A DNA stretch of 45,761 bases, taken from assembly GCA_964371655.1 (NCBI GenBank), contig CAYJOD010000048.1:1-45761 (forward strand). The letters are read 5' to 3'. Both the position numbers and the translations under genes were made by a program. Origin of the DNA: CAZGSN01 sp964371655 (GTDB taxonomy: Bacteria; Desulfobacterota; Binatia; HRBIN30). Within the stretch, counting starts at the first letter, position 1. Every line of letters begins with the position of its first letter. Below, one piece after another: positions 23,930 to 31,823 of the stretch. The notes under the pieces were generated by a model. The model was given only the letters and a program-made list of their open reading frames with translations. It had not been told where the DNA came from and ran no database searches.

Positions 23930-25158
23930 CGGCCCGCCTCCGCGAGTAGCCGCGGCGCCAGGTGCCGCCAGTTCGGACGCAGCATGTAGCCACAGGTGAG
24001 GCGCAGCAGCGCCGCCCGCCGGTACCAATCGACGCGCGCGCTCTCGAGTGGTTTCGGATAGGCGCAGCGGAATCCCGTTTCCAGATCACGGCAGCGTGGT
24101 AGCGTCCCTCCCTGTAGGCCGCGCAGCTGCAAATGGGCGCAGAAGTTGCCGACATCGATTTCCGGATCGCCGTGGCAGGCGGTATCCATGTCGAGGAAAC
24201 ATAAGCCCTCGCCGCCCAGGAGGATCTGCTTGTCGTAGAAATCGCGATGCACGAAGGCGCGTGCCGGATGTGTGCTCGGCTCGCTGGCCTGCAGACGAGC
24301 CGCGACCGCGTGCAACTCCTCGGCCGCATCGGGGAACAGCTGCGCGACCAGCTCCACCCAGCCGGTCACGAGCTGGGACTCGTCGCGTGGGCCGTAGACA
24401 CGCTGCACCGGAACGATATCGAGGGCGTGAAGGTCAGCTAGCGCCGCGGCGATCGCTGTCATGGCCGCGTCCGCCATGCAATCGCTGCGCAATACGTCGA
24501 GCACACTTGTTCCGGCCCCGCCTTCGATGACTGTCAGCTTCAGGCCGGGCAAGTACGCGAGTGGGCGCGGTATGTAGAAACGGTGTCCATTTCTTCTGCC
24601 ATCATCGTGGATGCGTTCGTGGAGAGCGAAGGAGCGCCCCGACTCCGCTTCTATGGCGAGCTTGCCGTAGGCGCTCCTGCCGTCGGCGCCCTGAAAGTGG
24701 ATTTGGCAGCGCATGCCGGGACGGTACCCCTTCGGCTCACAGGTGCTGAATGCCTGGGGCTGGCCGAGGGCGACGCTCACCTGTTCGGCGTCAAGGCAGG
24801 CGCGCAGGGTCGGGAGCCGGTAGTCGAACGGAAACAGTTGCAAGAGCACGTCGGCCTGCGCCCGCGCCGTGCAGCAGTGCCGGCAACCGAGCGCCGGGCC
24901 GGAGACATGCTCCCCGGCCTCGGCCAGGATCTGGTCGACACGGTCGGCGGCCAAGACAAACGCCGACACCCGTAGGGGCTGCGGTGAGAGATCCCGACAG
25001 GTGAGGTGGTAGCAGCTGTTGAAATGACGTCCGGGCTTCACCCACAGCGAAGAAAACTCGGGTGCGCTGATGTGACGATCGCGCAGGGCGGGCAGCCGCG
25101 ACCACAGGGTCCGCATCCGCGTCGGGTCGACCAGCAATCGCTGGCTAGCGGGATCCAT
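23926..25158 (-). CDS. APH-like kinase of the glycan cluster
   Basis: 410 aa. The C-terminal half has the aminoglycoside-phosphotransferase/choline-kinase core: catalytic loop FVHRDFYDKQILL (HxD with Asp as base) and metal-binding LDMDTACHGDPEIDVGNF. An N-lobe Lys is likely in AYGKLAIEAE. The N-terminal 130 residues (KPGRHFN, LLQLFPFDYRLP) are not part of the standard APH fold but are shared with the paralogue at 34764-35957. Given its place among glycosyltransferases, the substrate is more likely a sugar, polyol or glycan intermediate than a drug; that is inference. It overlaps the upstream GT4 gene by 14 nt and the downstream GT-B gene by 4 nt. Confidence 0.8.
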   Translation of the reverse strand: MDPASQRLLVDPTRMRTLWSRLPALRDRHISAPEFSSLWVKPGRHFNSCYHLTCRDLSPQPLRVSAFVLAADRVDQILAEAGEHVSGPALGCRHCCTARAQADVLLQLFPFDYRLPTLRACLDAEQVSVALGQPQAFSTCEPKGYRPGMRCQIHFQGADGRSAYGKLAIEAESGRSFALHERIHDDGRRNGHRFYIPRPLAYLPGLKLTVIEGGAGTSVLDVLRSDCMADAAMTAIAAALADLHALDIVPVQRVYGPRDESQLVTGWVELVAQLFPDAAEELHAVAARLQASEPSTHPARAFVHRDFYDKQILLGGEGLCFLDMDTACHGDPEIDVGNFCAHLQLRGLQGGTLPRCRDLETGFRCAYPKPLESARVDWYRRAALLRLTCGYMLRPNWRHLAPRLLAEAGR

Positions 25159-26410
25159 GCGTCCCTCGCTTAGCGTGCGTCGGCTGAGCCCGGGCTGTCT
25201 CGATCAGTGCCAGCACTCGTTGCGCGTTGTGATCCCAGGTGTAGCGCCGTGTCACCAGACGTTGCGCGGCGCGCGCCAACGAGGCCGCGAGGCGCGGGGT
25301 GCGACGCAGCTTCTCGATGTGGTCCACCATCTCCGAGAGCGCTGCGGGACGATGGAGCAACGCGGTCTTACCGTGAACGAGCACTTCACCGACTTGCCCG
25401 ATATCGCTGGCGACGACAGGGACACCAGCGGCCATGTACTCAAAGATTTTCAACGGCGAAAAGTAGAAGCCTTTCAGACGTGGATAGGGGGCAACCGCCA
25501 CATCCATCTGCGCCAGGACCGTCGCGATGCCGGCGTGCGCCACTTCGCCGGTGAAGGTGACGGCATCCCCCAGACCGTGTCGGCGAACATCGCGCTCGAG
25601 CTCGGAGCGCAACGGCCCGTCGCCGGCGAGCAAGAGTCGGTAGCTGGGATCGAGTCGATGCAAGCGGCGGAACGCGCGGACGAGGTGGGTGAGCCCATGC
25701 CAGGGCTTGAGCGTACCGAGGAAGCCAATCACGAAGGTAGGGGAAGCATCACGCCCGGCGCGGGCCAGAGTCGTCCGCGCCGCGAGAGTGGGATCGGCGG
25801 CGTTCGGCGTCACTACGACCGTCCCGGAGCGCGCCCCTTGGCGCAGCACATAGGGCTGCAATTGCGATGACGGCACCAGCACGGTATCGGCGGCGCGCAA
25901 GAGATAGGACTCGATCGTCGCCGCCAGCACCGGGTTCTGCAGCGTCCGGTAGCGGCGTTGCTCAGCCCGCAACGGCGCGTTGACCTCGATCAAGTACGGA
26001 ATTCCCGTGGCTTGCGCAAAGCCGGCGGCGGCGTAGCTCCACAACGAGTAGCGCTCGTAGATGGCATCGATGCGCCAGCGCCCGTGCAATTGCTCCAGCT
26101 TCTTGGCGAGCAGATGGTTGAGCATCACAGCATGGGTTTCAGAGGCCTGCGCCTGTCCTCGCTCGCTGCGCGCATCGGCGAACAGCTGCTGCCGGGCCAA
26201 ACGCAAAGCGCGGTCGGCGCCGACGTCAATCACGCCGGCCGTCGTCGCCGGACCATCTTTGGCGGTGCGCGCCGCCAGAATTCGCAGCTCGGCACCGCGA
26301 CCTTGCAGCGCTCGCGTGAGCTCGGCGACGTGCGCCGACGCGCCCTTGGTGCCGCCGATCGGCACACCGCGATCGGCGCAGACGTAGGCGATATGGGTAG
26401 CCTCTTTCAT
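25145..26410 (-). CDS. GT4 glycosyltransferase (cluster gene 7)
   Basis: 421 aa from the ATG at 26410, which makes an ATGA overlap with the upstream GT4 gene. A longer open frame reaches 27400, but its N-terminal 330 residues are Arg-rich and only mirror the neighbouring gene in another frame. GT-B features: IAYVCADRGVPIGGTKGASAH at the N-terminus, FVIGFLGTLKPWHG, LLLAGDGPLRSEL and FYFSPLKIFEYMAAGVPVVAS. It is a paralogue of the enzyme at 20214-21461. Cytoplasmic, retaining mechanism expected. Donor and acceptor sugars cannot be read. Confidence 0.88.
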   Translation of the reverse strand: MKEATHIAYVCADRGVPIGGTKGASAHVAELTRALQGRGAELRILAARTAKDGPATTAGVIDVGADRALRLARQQLFADARSERGQAQASETHAVMLNHLLAKKLEQLHGRWRIDAIYERYSLWSYAAAGFAQATGIPYLIEVNAPLRAEQRRYRTLQNPVLAATIESYLLRAADTVLVPSSQLQPYVLRQGARSGTVVVTPNAADPTLAARTTLARAGRDASPTFVIGFLGTLKPWHGLTHLVRAFRRLHRLDPSYRLLLAGDGPLRSELERDVRRHGLGDAVTFTGEVAHAGIATVLAQMDVAVAPYPRLKGFYFSPLKIFEYMAAGVPVVASDIGQVGEVLVHGKTALLHRPAALSEMVDHIEKLRRTPRLAASLARAAQRLVTRRYTWDHNAQRVLALIETARAQPTHAKRGTHGSR

Positions 26411-27651
26411 GCGCGCCGGTGATCCTCGCCTACAGCCGCCGATGACGCCGCCGCACCGGCGCGCAGCCACTCTTGCAAGCGCGCCGCATTGGCTCGCAAG
26501 TCGAACAAGCACTCGCTGCGCTGGCGTGCCGCCAGCCCCATGCTGCGGGCCCGCTTCGGATCGTCGAGGATGGCCGCCATGGCGTCGGCGAGGGCGGCGG
26601 CGTCGCCGGCCGCAACCAACAGGCCCGTCTCTCCATCCACGATGATTTCGGGAATACCCGAGAGCCGCGTCGACACCGCCGGACACGCGGCCGCGGCGGC
26701 TTCGAGCAAGACGGTAGGCAGGGCGTCGACATTGCCGTCGCTGGCGACGATGCAGGGCAGGACCATCGCGCTCGCGCCGCGTAGGGCCATAGCAATCTCT
26801 TCCGTCGAGAGGACACCGCGCAGGCTCACAATTTCGGCGAGGTTGGCGGCGGCGATACGCTCGCCGAGGCTGGCCTCTTCGGGACCACCACCGATGATGT
26901 CGCAGCGAAAGCGCGCCCCACGAGCGCGCAGACGCGCACAGGCATCGACGAGGATGGCGAAGCCCTTCTTCTCCACCAAACGACCAACGGCGAGAAACAA
27001 CGGCGGATCCGAGAGGTGGCGATCGCGCGGATGAAAGCGGGTCAGGTCGACGCCGTTGTAGAGGCGCACGATCTTCTCGGCCGCACCCGGAATCATCGCG
27101 ACCAGTCCCTGCAGGTGGTCGCGGTTGTATTCCGTGACCGTCACGACGAAGCAGGCGTTGGCGATCTTCCAGCGCAACAGATCCTGGTCGACATCCTGGT
27201 GGTAGATATCCTTGGCGTGCGCGGTGATGCTGTACGGGCAACCGAGCAGGGCGGCGGCAAGCGCGGCCACGTGCCCCGAGCGCGAGGCAAAGTGTGCGTG
27301 CAGGTGGGTCACACCGGCGCTGCGGGCGCTGGTCGCGAGCTGCAGCGCTAAGCGCACGTACTTGCGCGGCAGCACCTGCGCCTCTCGCGTGGCGTCGCAA
27401 CCGAACTGCGCGCTCAACTGACGGCGCGCACGCGCGACCTCCAGTTCGTCGACCGCGGCATCCTCGACGTAGACGACGGGGTTTGCGAGCTCGCGCAGGA
27501 TGCGATGCGGCACCTCGGATGGATTGCGGTGCAGCGAGAACACCGACACCGCCTCGCCCGCCTGCTCGAGGGTGCGGATCTCATTGATCACAAAGGTCTC
27601 GGAGACACGTGGGAAGACCTTGAGGACGTACCCGATACACCTGTCGTTCAT
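26407..27651 (-). CDS. GT4 glycosyltransferase, WcaL-like
   Basis: 414 aa. The N-terminal motif LKVFPRVSETFVINEIRTLE is the signature of the colanic-acid WcaL/AmsK branch of GT4 enzymes, followed by HLHAHFASRSGHVAALAA and YSITAHAKDIY. The C-terminal half has LFLAVGRLVEKKGF, DIIGGGPEE and EAAAAACPAVSTRLSGIPEII. Enzymes of this branch act in exopolysaccharide assembly on lipid-linked intermediates. The ATG overlaps the stop of the methyltransferase gene (ATGA), and its own stop overlaps the next GT4 start. Specificity unknown. Confidence 0.88.
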   Translation of the reverse strand: MNDRCIGYVLKVFPRVSETFVINEIRTLEQAGEAVSVFSLHRNPSEVPHRILRELANPVVYVEDAAVDELEVARARRQLSAQFGCDATREAQVLPRKYVRLALQLATSARSAGVTHLHAHFASRSGHVAALAAALLGCPYSITAHAKDIYHQDVDQDLLRWKIANACFVVTVTEYNRDHLQGLVAMIPGAAEKIVRLYNGVDLTRFHPRDRHLSDPPLFLAVGRLVEKKGFAILVDACARLRARGARFRCDIIGGGPEEASLGERIAAANLAEIVSLRGVLSTEEIAMALRGASAMVLPCIVASDGNVDALPTVLLEAAAAACPAVSTRLSGIPEIIVDGETGLLVAAGDAAALADAMAAILDDPKRARSMGLAARQRSECLFDLRANAARLQEWLRAGAAASSAAVGEDHRRA

Positions 27652-28526
27652 GGCCGCTCCCGTTGTTTCTTGCGGGTAGGCTTTTCGAGCAAAAGCTCGA
27701 ACTGATCAGCTTGCAGGGAAAGCGGACGCAGTACCTCGTTACGCAGCCAGCGCCAACCGTTGCCCAACCCGTGGCTGCGGTAACGCCGCAAGCGCTCGCT
27801 CTCCAGATCGCGCACGATGAACCCGAAGTCACCTGCCCAGCGTACGAACTCTTCGTACGCGTAGTAGTGCATCTGCGACAGCCTTTGATTGTCGCCCTTC
27901 GACTCCTTCGCTCGTCCGAGCCACGCGATGGTTCGCTCGGCCATGGAGCGTGGCAGAAAGGCGATCGCGGGCAGATGGTAGTGAGGATCCTCCCAGCACC
28001 AGCGGTTGATCACCGTGATGAAGCACGAACCTCCCGGGCGCAGTACGCGCCACAGCTCGGTGAGCAACTGCCCCGGGTAGCGGCAATGCTCGAGCACGTC
28101 GCGACAGGCCGCGGCATTGAAGCTCTCGTCGGCAAACGGCAAGCGCTCGCCGCGAGCGCACACGGTGGGCACGTCGAGGTCGTAGCGCCGCCCGCGCAAA
28201 TGGGTGACGCGACTGCAGCTGAAGCGAACGTCGACGCCGACGACGCGATAGCCCTGCTGCCACAAGGCGACGGCCATTCCGCCGCGACCGCAGCCCACGT
28301 CGAGCACGAGATTGCCGGGCAGGTGACGCCATTCGCGGTGTACCGTACGGACTCGGCGCCCGTGGTGCTGCTCGTCCCACAGGCGCTGGCGGCGGAACGA
28401 TTCGAAATCCGGGCGCCAGGCGTTGGCCTTGAGCCCGCCTTCCAACAGATGCTCGATCTCCGCTTCAACCTCCGGCAGCAAGCGTGGTGCAGGCTGCGCC
28501 CGCTCGAGGCGCGCTGCTTCACTCAC
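27648..28526 (-). CDS. Class I SAM-dependent methyltransferase
   Basis: 292 aa, GTG start at 28526 inside the end of the previous gene (8-nt overlap). Motif I LVLDVGCGRGGMAVALWQQG (around residue 75) and the acidic loop VVGVDV define a class I Rossmann methyltransferase; 'FNAAACRDVLEHCRYPGQLL' and 'LWRVLRPGGSCFITV' are the post-I and motif II/III regions typical of the UbiE/COQ5-like group. In a glycan cluster it may cap or decorate a sugar, or modify a lipid carrier. The long C-terminal part (residues about 195-292) with HYYAYEEFVRWAGDFGF resembles methyltransferases of exopolysaccharide loci. Confidence 0.85.
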   Translation of the reverse strand: MSEAARLERAQPAPRLLPEVEAEIEHLLEGGLKANAWRPDFESFRRQRLWDEQHHGRRVRTVHREWRHLPGNLVLDVGCGRGGMAVALWQQGYRVVGVDVRFSCSRVTHLRGRRYDLDVPTVCARGERLPFADESFNAAACRDVLEHCRYPGQLLTELWRVLRPGGSCFITVINRWCWEDPHYHLPAIAFLPRSMAERTIAWLGRAKESKGDNQRLSQMHYYAYEEFVRWAGDFGFIVRDLESERLRRYRSHGLGNGWRWLRNEVLRPLSLQADQFELLLEKPTRKKQRERP

Positions 28527-28875
28527 CGGAACCCACCAAGGCGCACTGGCGATTCACGCACTTGGCGTGGACGTCGTGGCGACACACGTTGACCTGCACG
28601 CATACCTGTTCGGCATGACAGGCGGTCTTCAAGAAGCGGCGTAGGTCGTCGCGGTGCCACGTGGTGATGGCAGCCTGCCCGCCGCTTTGCTTGCAGGAGC
28701 AACAGCCGATACGCTTGACCACCGTGCAGTCGTCATCCTTCTCACACCAGAACAGATCGAAGGGGACGACGACCGGGCGCGACTTCGCGGTGCTTTCCTT
28801 GAACGACATGACGCCGAGACCGACGAGGACCGCGGTGACGAGCAAGACCAGAATGACGCTGAAGCGGCCGGACAC
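28519..28875 (-). CDS. Small membrane-anchored Cys-rich protein
   Basis: 118 aa, GTG start at 28875 with a strong TAAGGAGG whose bases overlap the stop of the ABC transporter gene. One N-terminal hydrophobic helix (residues about 5-23, SVILVLLVTAVLVGLGV) serves as signal anchor. The rest is extracytoplasmic and has eight Cys: FWCEKDDDCTVVKRIGCCSC, then HAEQVCVQVNVC and CVNRQC. The C-x5-C, GCC-x-C and C-x4-C spacing suggests a disulfide-knit or metal-binding domain. I recall similar CxxDxDC/GCCxC proteins of unknown function in other bacteria but cannot name a family. It sits between the exporter and the methyltransferase genes, so a role in the envelope step is likely but unproven. Confidence 0.72.
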   Translation of the reverse strand: MSGRFSVILVLLVTAVLVGLGVMSFKESTAKSRPVVVPFDLFWCEKDDDCTVVKRIGCCSCKQSGGQAAITTWHRDDLRRFLKTACHAEQVCVQVNVCRHDVHAKCVNRQCALVGSGE

Positions 28876-28886
28876 GCAGGACCTCC

Positions 28887-30767
28887 TTATCCCACCACGG
28901 CTCGACGGGCCGCCGGCTCCGAGGCGTGCGTCTCAACACCCACCCAGCCCTCGCCTTGTTGCAAGTCGAACACGCTGCGGTACCAGCCCTTCTCGCTCAT
29001 CAAGGTTTCATGCGTTCCCTGCTGGGCGATGCGGCCGTCTTGGATGACGACGATCTGATCGGCATGGCACACCTCGGTCAGGCGGTGGCTGACGCGGAAT
29101 GTGGTTCGACCCGCGGCCAGACGTGTCAAGGTGGCATTGACCTGGGCGGCGGACGTCGCATCGAGCGCCGCCGTTGGCTCGTCGAGGATCAGGATCGTCG
29201 GATCTTTGATGACGGCGCGAGCGATGGCGATCTTCTGGCGCTGACCGCCCGAGAGCGTGTCGCCGCGCTCGCCGACCACAGTGTTGTACCCGTGCGGCAA
29301 GGCGCGAATGAACTCATGTACGTCGGCAGCCCGTGCCGCCGCCTCGATCTCTTCCTGTGTCGCCTCCGGTTTGCCGTAGGCGATGTTCTCGCGCACGGTG
29401 CCGGCGAACAGCAGTGGCTGTTGCAGCACCATGCCGATCTGCTCGCGCAGCGACCCCAGCGTCATGTGCGCGATGCGTTCACCGTCGATGCGAATGCGTC
29501 CCTCCGCGGGATCGTACAAGCGCGGCAACAGAGCACACAGTGTCGACTTGCCGGCGCCGTTCGGCCCCACCAGCGCTACCGTCTGTCCGGGGAGCACGGT
29601 CAAGGACAGTTGCTTCAGCACCGGCTGCCCGGGAACGTAGGCGAAGCCGATATCGATGAAGTTGACGCGTCCGTTGAAACGCGGCGCCGTCGCCGCATCA
29701 CGGCGGACTTTGACGCGTTCGTCGACGCGTAGAACGGAGAAGACTCTCTCGGCGCAGATCGTCGCTTTCGAGAGCCGGGCGGCGACGAACGAAATGCGCC
29801 GTAGCGGCCTGTACATGCCATTGAGATAGGAGGTGAAGACGAGCAAGTCGCCGGGGGTGAGGATGCCCATCAGGACGCGCCGGACCCCGAACCACAGCAC
29901 CGCCCCGGTGCCGATCGCGATCAGAATCTCGGCGACGCGTTCCAGGTTCGCCTCGAGCTTCACCGTGCGCCGGGCTTGCCGCAGGCTGCGCCGATTGGAG
30001 CCGGCAAAGCGTTCCTCTTCGTAATTCTCGCGGCCGAAGACCTGAATCACAGCGACGCCTTGCAGCATCTGGCCGAACAGCCCCGCCATGCGCCCTTCCT
30101 TGCGGCGCTGGCGGCGCACGGCGATGCGAAGGTCACTGGAAATGCGAAAGACGGCGAGACTGAGCATGGGCAGCAGCGCCAACGCAATCATGGTCAACTG
30201 CCAGTCCATATAAAGCATGACGCCGACCATCGCGAAGAGCACAAGGAATTCGGTCAGCACAACGAGAGTGGCGTCGACCAGCATCTCGCGCAACATGTTG
30301 GCGTCGCCGGTGGCGCGCAGCAGGAGATCGCCAACCTGATGTCTATGGTGGAACGACAAAGAGAGTCGCTGCAGCTGGCGGAACAGCGCGCGGCGTAGCG
30401 CAAACGTCACCTGTTGTCCGGCCGTGGCGACGAAGAAACGTTGGTTGTAAGCGAAGACTCCCCACAGCAGCGTAATCAGAAACAGCAGGAGACAGGAGAT
30501 GCCGACGACGCCTTCGGCGCCGTAGCCTTTAAGGAGATAGAAAGGGAATATCCACTTGATACGATTCGCCGGCGCCAGGGCGTAGTCGAACACCATCTTG
30601 ATCGGCCATGGTCGGGCGATGACCATGAGCACACCACCGACGCTACACGTCATGGCGATCAGCAGCTCTTGGCGAACGTCGCGCAGGTAGGGGCGCATCT
30701 CCGAGGCAGCGGCAGCGAGGCGCTGCCAGCGCAGCCCTTGAAAGAGTCCGTTACGGCCGATTCTCAT
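28887..30767 (-). CDS. ABC exporter, fused membrane and ATPase domains (MsbA type)
   Basis: 626 aa. The N-terminal transmembrane domain (residues about 35-340) has about six helices (e.g. GVVGISCLLLFLITLLWGVF; LVVLTEFLVLFAMVGVMLYM). The nucleotide-binding domain has Walker A GPNGAGKST (401-409), Q-loop MVLQQPLLF, signature LSGGQRQKIAIARA, Walker B ILILDEPTAALD and the switch His in VSHRLTE. It is a half-transporter that dimerises, as in MsbA or lipid-linked-oligosaccharide flippases. In this cluster it is the candidate for moving the lipid-linked glycan across the inner membrane; no Wzx/Wzy or Wzm/Wzt pair is present in the window. It lies 21 nt after the two-unit repeat gene and 11 nt before the Cys-rich gene. 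Confidence 0.92.
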   Translation of the reverse strand: MRIGRNGLFQGLRWQRLAAAASEMRPYLRDVRQELLIAMTCSVGGVLMVIARPWPIKMVFDYALAPANRIKWIFPFYLLKGYGAEGVVGISCLLLFLITLLWGVFAYNQRFFVATAGQQVTFALRRALFRQLQRLSLSFHHRHQVGDLLLRATGDANMLREMLVDATLVVLTEFLVLFAMVGVMLYMDWQLTMIALALLPMLSLAVFRISSDLRIAVRRQRRKEGRMAGLFGQMLQGVAVIQVFGRENYEEERFAGSNRRSLRQARRTVKLEANLERVAEILIAIGTGAVLWFGVRRVLMGILTPGDLLVFTSYLNGMYRPLRRISFVAARLSKATICAERVFSVLRVDERVKVRRDAATAPRFNGRVNFIDIGFAYVPGQPVLKQLSLTVLPGQTVALVGPNGAGKSTLCALLPRLYDPAEGRIRIDGERIAHMTLGSLREQIGMVLQQPLLFAGTVRENIAYGKPEATQEEIEAAARAADVHEFIRALPHGYNTVVGERGDTLSGGQRQKIAIARAVIKDPTILILDEPTAALDATSAAQVNATLTRLAAGRTTFRVSHRLTEVCHADQIVVIQDGRIAQQGTHETLMSEKGWYRSVFDLQQGEGWVGVETHASEPAARRAVVG

Positions 30768-30788
30768 CGTTGCGCTCGCTACCGCCGC

Positions 30789-31817
30789 CTACTGAAACAA
30801 TCCTCTTACGAGCGCCGGGAAATCGGCCGCATTGATGACACCGTCCTGATTTACGTCGCCGGGGGTCAGGCGGCCGCCGCTGAACAGGGCCGACATCGCA
30901 GTCGGCGGCGCGACGGTTGGGTCGACGATCACGGCGGAGCACGTAATGTCGGGTGAGGTCGTGACGACGCGGGCCACGCCCTGGGCGACGCCGGGCATCG
31001 AAATGACCTGGGTTTCAAGAAAGGCGGCCGTGCCGGTGGTGCCGAAGGTAATGGTCGCGCCGGGTTGGACGGCGACCACCGCGCCATTGCCCGCGCCAAC
31101 GTCGTTCAGGACCGTGCCGTCGACGCTGAGCATCTCCACCCCGATGTCGACCGCCTCGGCCGCGAGCGAGGTGCAGAAGACGTTGCTCTGCATGCGCGCT
31201 TTCTTGACGATGCCGGGGAACAGGATCGCATGGGTTGCACGGTGGCCGTTCGAAAAGGTCGGCAAGGGCACGCTGGCGAGCAGCGCTCCCGCCGTGGGGC
31301 GAGCCCCTTCGTTGAGGGTAGTGATCGAAGCCGGAGGGTCGGTCGCGTTGTCGAGGACGAGCACGTTGCAGCGGATGTGTTCGGAGCTGCCGACGATGCG
31401 CGCGAAACCTTGCGAGAACGCAGAAAGCGAGATCACTGTGGTCTCGACCAGCGCCGCCGTGCCACTGGTGCCGATCGTGCCGGTGCCTCCGGGCCTGAGA
31501 TCGAGCAGCGCACCGCTGCCGCCGTGTACATCGTTGAGGAGGTTGCCGTTGATATCGAAAATCTCAACCCCGACGTCCACCGGGTTGCTGTCGAGCGACG
31601 TGCACAGGAAATCGCTCTCGATCATGCCCCTCTTGACCACTCCGGGGACGGCCATCAGCAGGACGCTCGGCTTGCCATCGGGAAAGATGGGGAGCGCCGT
31701 CGAGCCTATGGCAGCCGCTTGCGCGGGCACCGGGCCGACAGCGAGAAGCCAGAGCGCGGCGCCCAAACCGATCAGGCGCCGCGCCCGCTGCGCGACGATG
31801 GTGTGGGTCGCGAGCAC
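30789..31817 (-). CDS. Secreted A-B repeat protein with terminal EF-hand
   Basis: 342 aa, GTG start at 31817, 6 nt after the preceding gene's stop. Signal peptide about residues 1-36. One A unit (about 40-182; RGMIESDFLCTS, HIRCNVLVLD) and one B unit (183-312; RATHAILFPGIVKK, ITCSAVIVD) with Cys pairs 72/150 and 215/293, both 78 apart and in 143-residue register. The C-terminus ends in a single dockerin-type loop DVNQDGVINAADFPALVRG with no Thr/Pro linker. It is the minimal A-B member of the family, encoded just before the ABC exporter. Confidence 0.83.
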   Translation of the reverse strand: MLATHTIVAQRARRLIGLGAALWLLAVGPVPAQAAAIGSTALPIFPDGKPSVLLMAVPGVVKRGMIESDFLCTSLDSNPVDVGVEIFDINGNLLNDVHGGSGALLDLRPGGTGTIGTSGTAALVETTVISLSAFSQGFARIVGSSEHIRCNVLVLDNATDPPASITTLNEGARPTAGALLASVPLPTFSNGHRATHAILFPGIVKKARMQSNVFCTSLAAEAVDIGVEMLSVDGTVLNDVGAGNGAVVAVQPGATITFGTTGTAAFLETQVISMPGVAQGVARVVTTSPDITCSAVIVDPTVAPPTAMSALFSGGRLTPGDVNQDGVINAADFPALVRGLFQ

Positions 31818-31823
31818 GGTGGT

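Noticed and set aside
23926..25158. An aminoglycoside-resistance gene
   Set aside because: It has the kinase fold, but the extra N-terminal region, a paralogue nearby and its place among glycosyltransferases argue for a glycan-pathway substrate.
25145..27400. A 751-residue open frame that could be read as a fusion protein upstream of the GT4 gene
   Set aside because: Its first 330 residues are Arg-rich and run antiparallel in frame to nothing recognisable; they lie over the well-supported WcaL-like gene on the same strand in another frame. The real start is the ATG at 26410 with an ATGA overlap.
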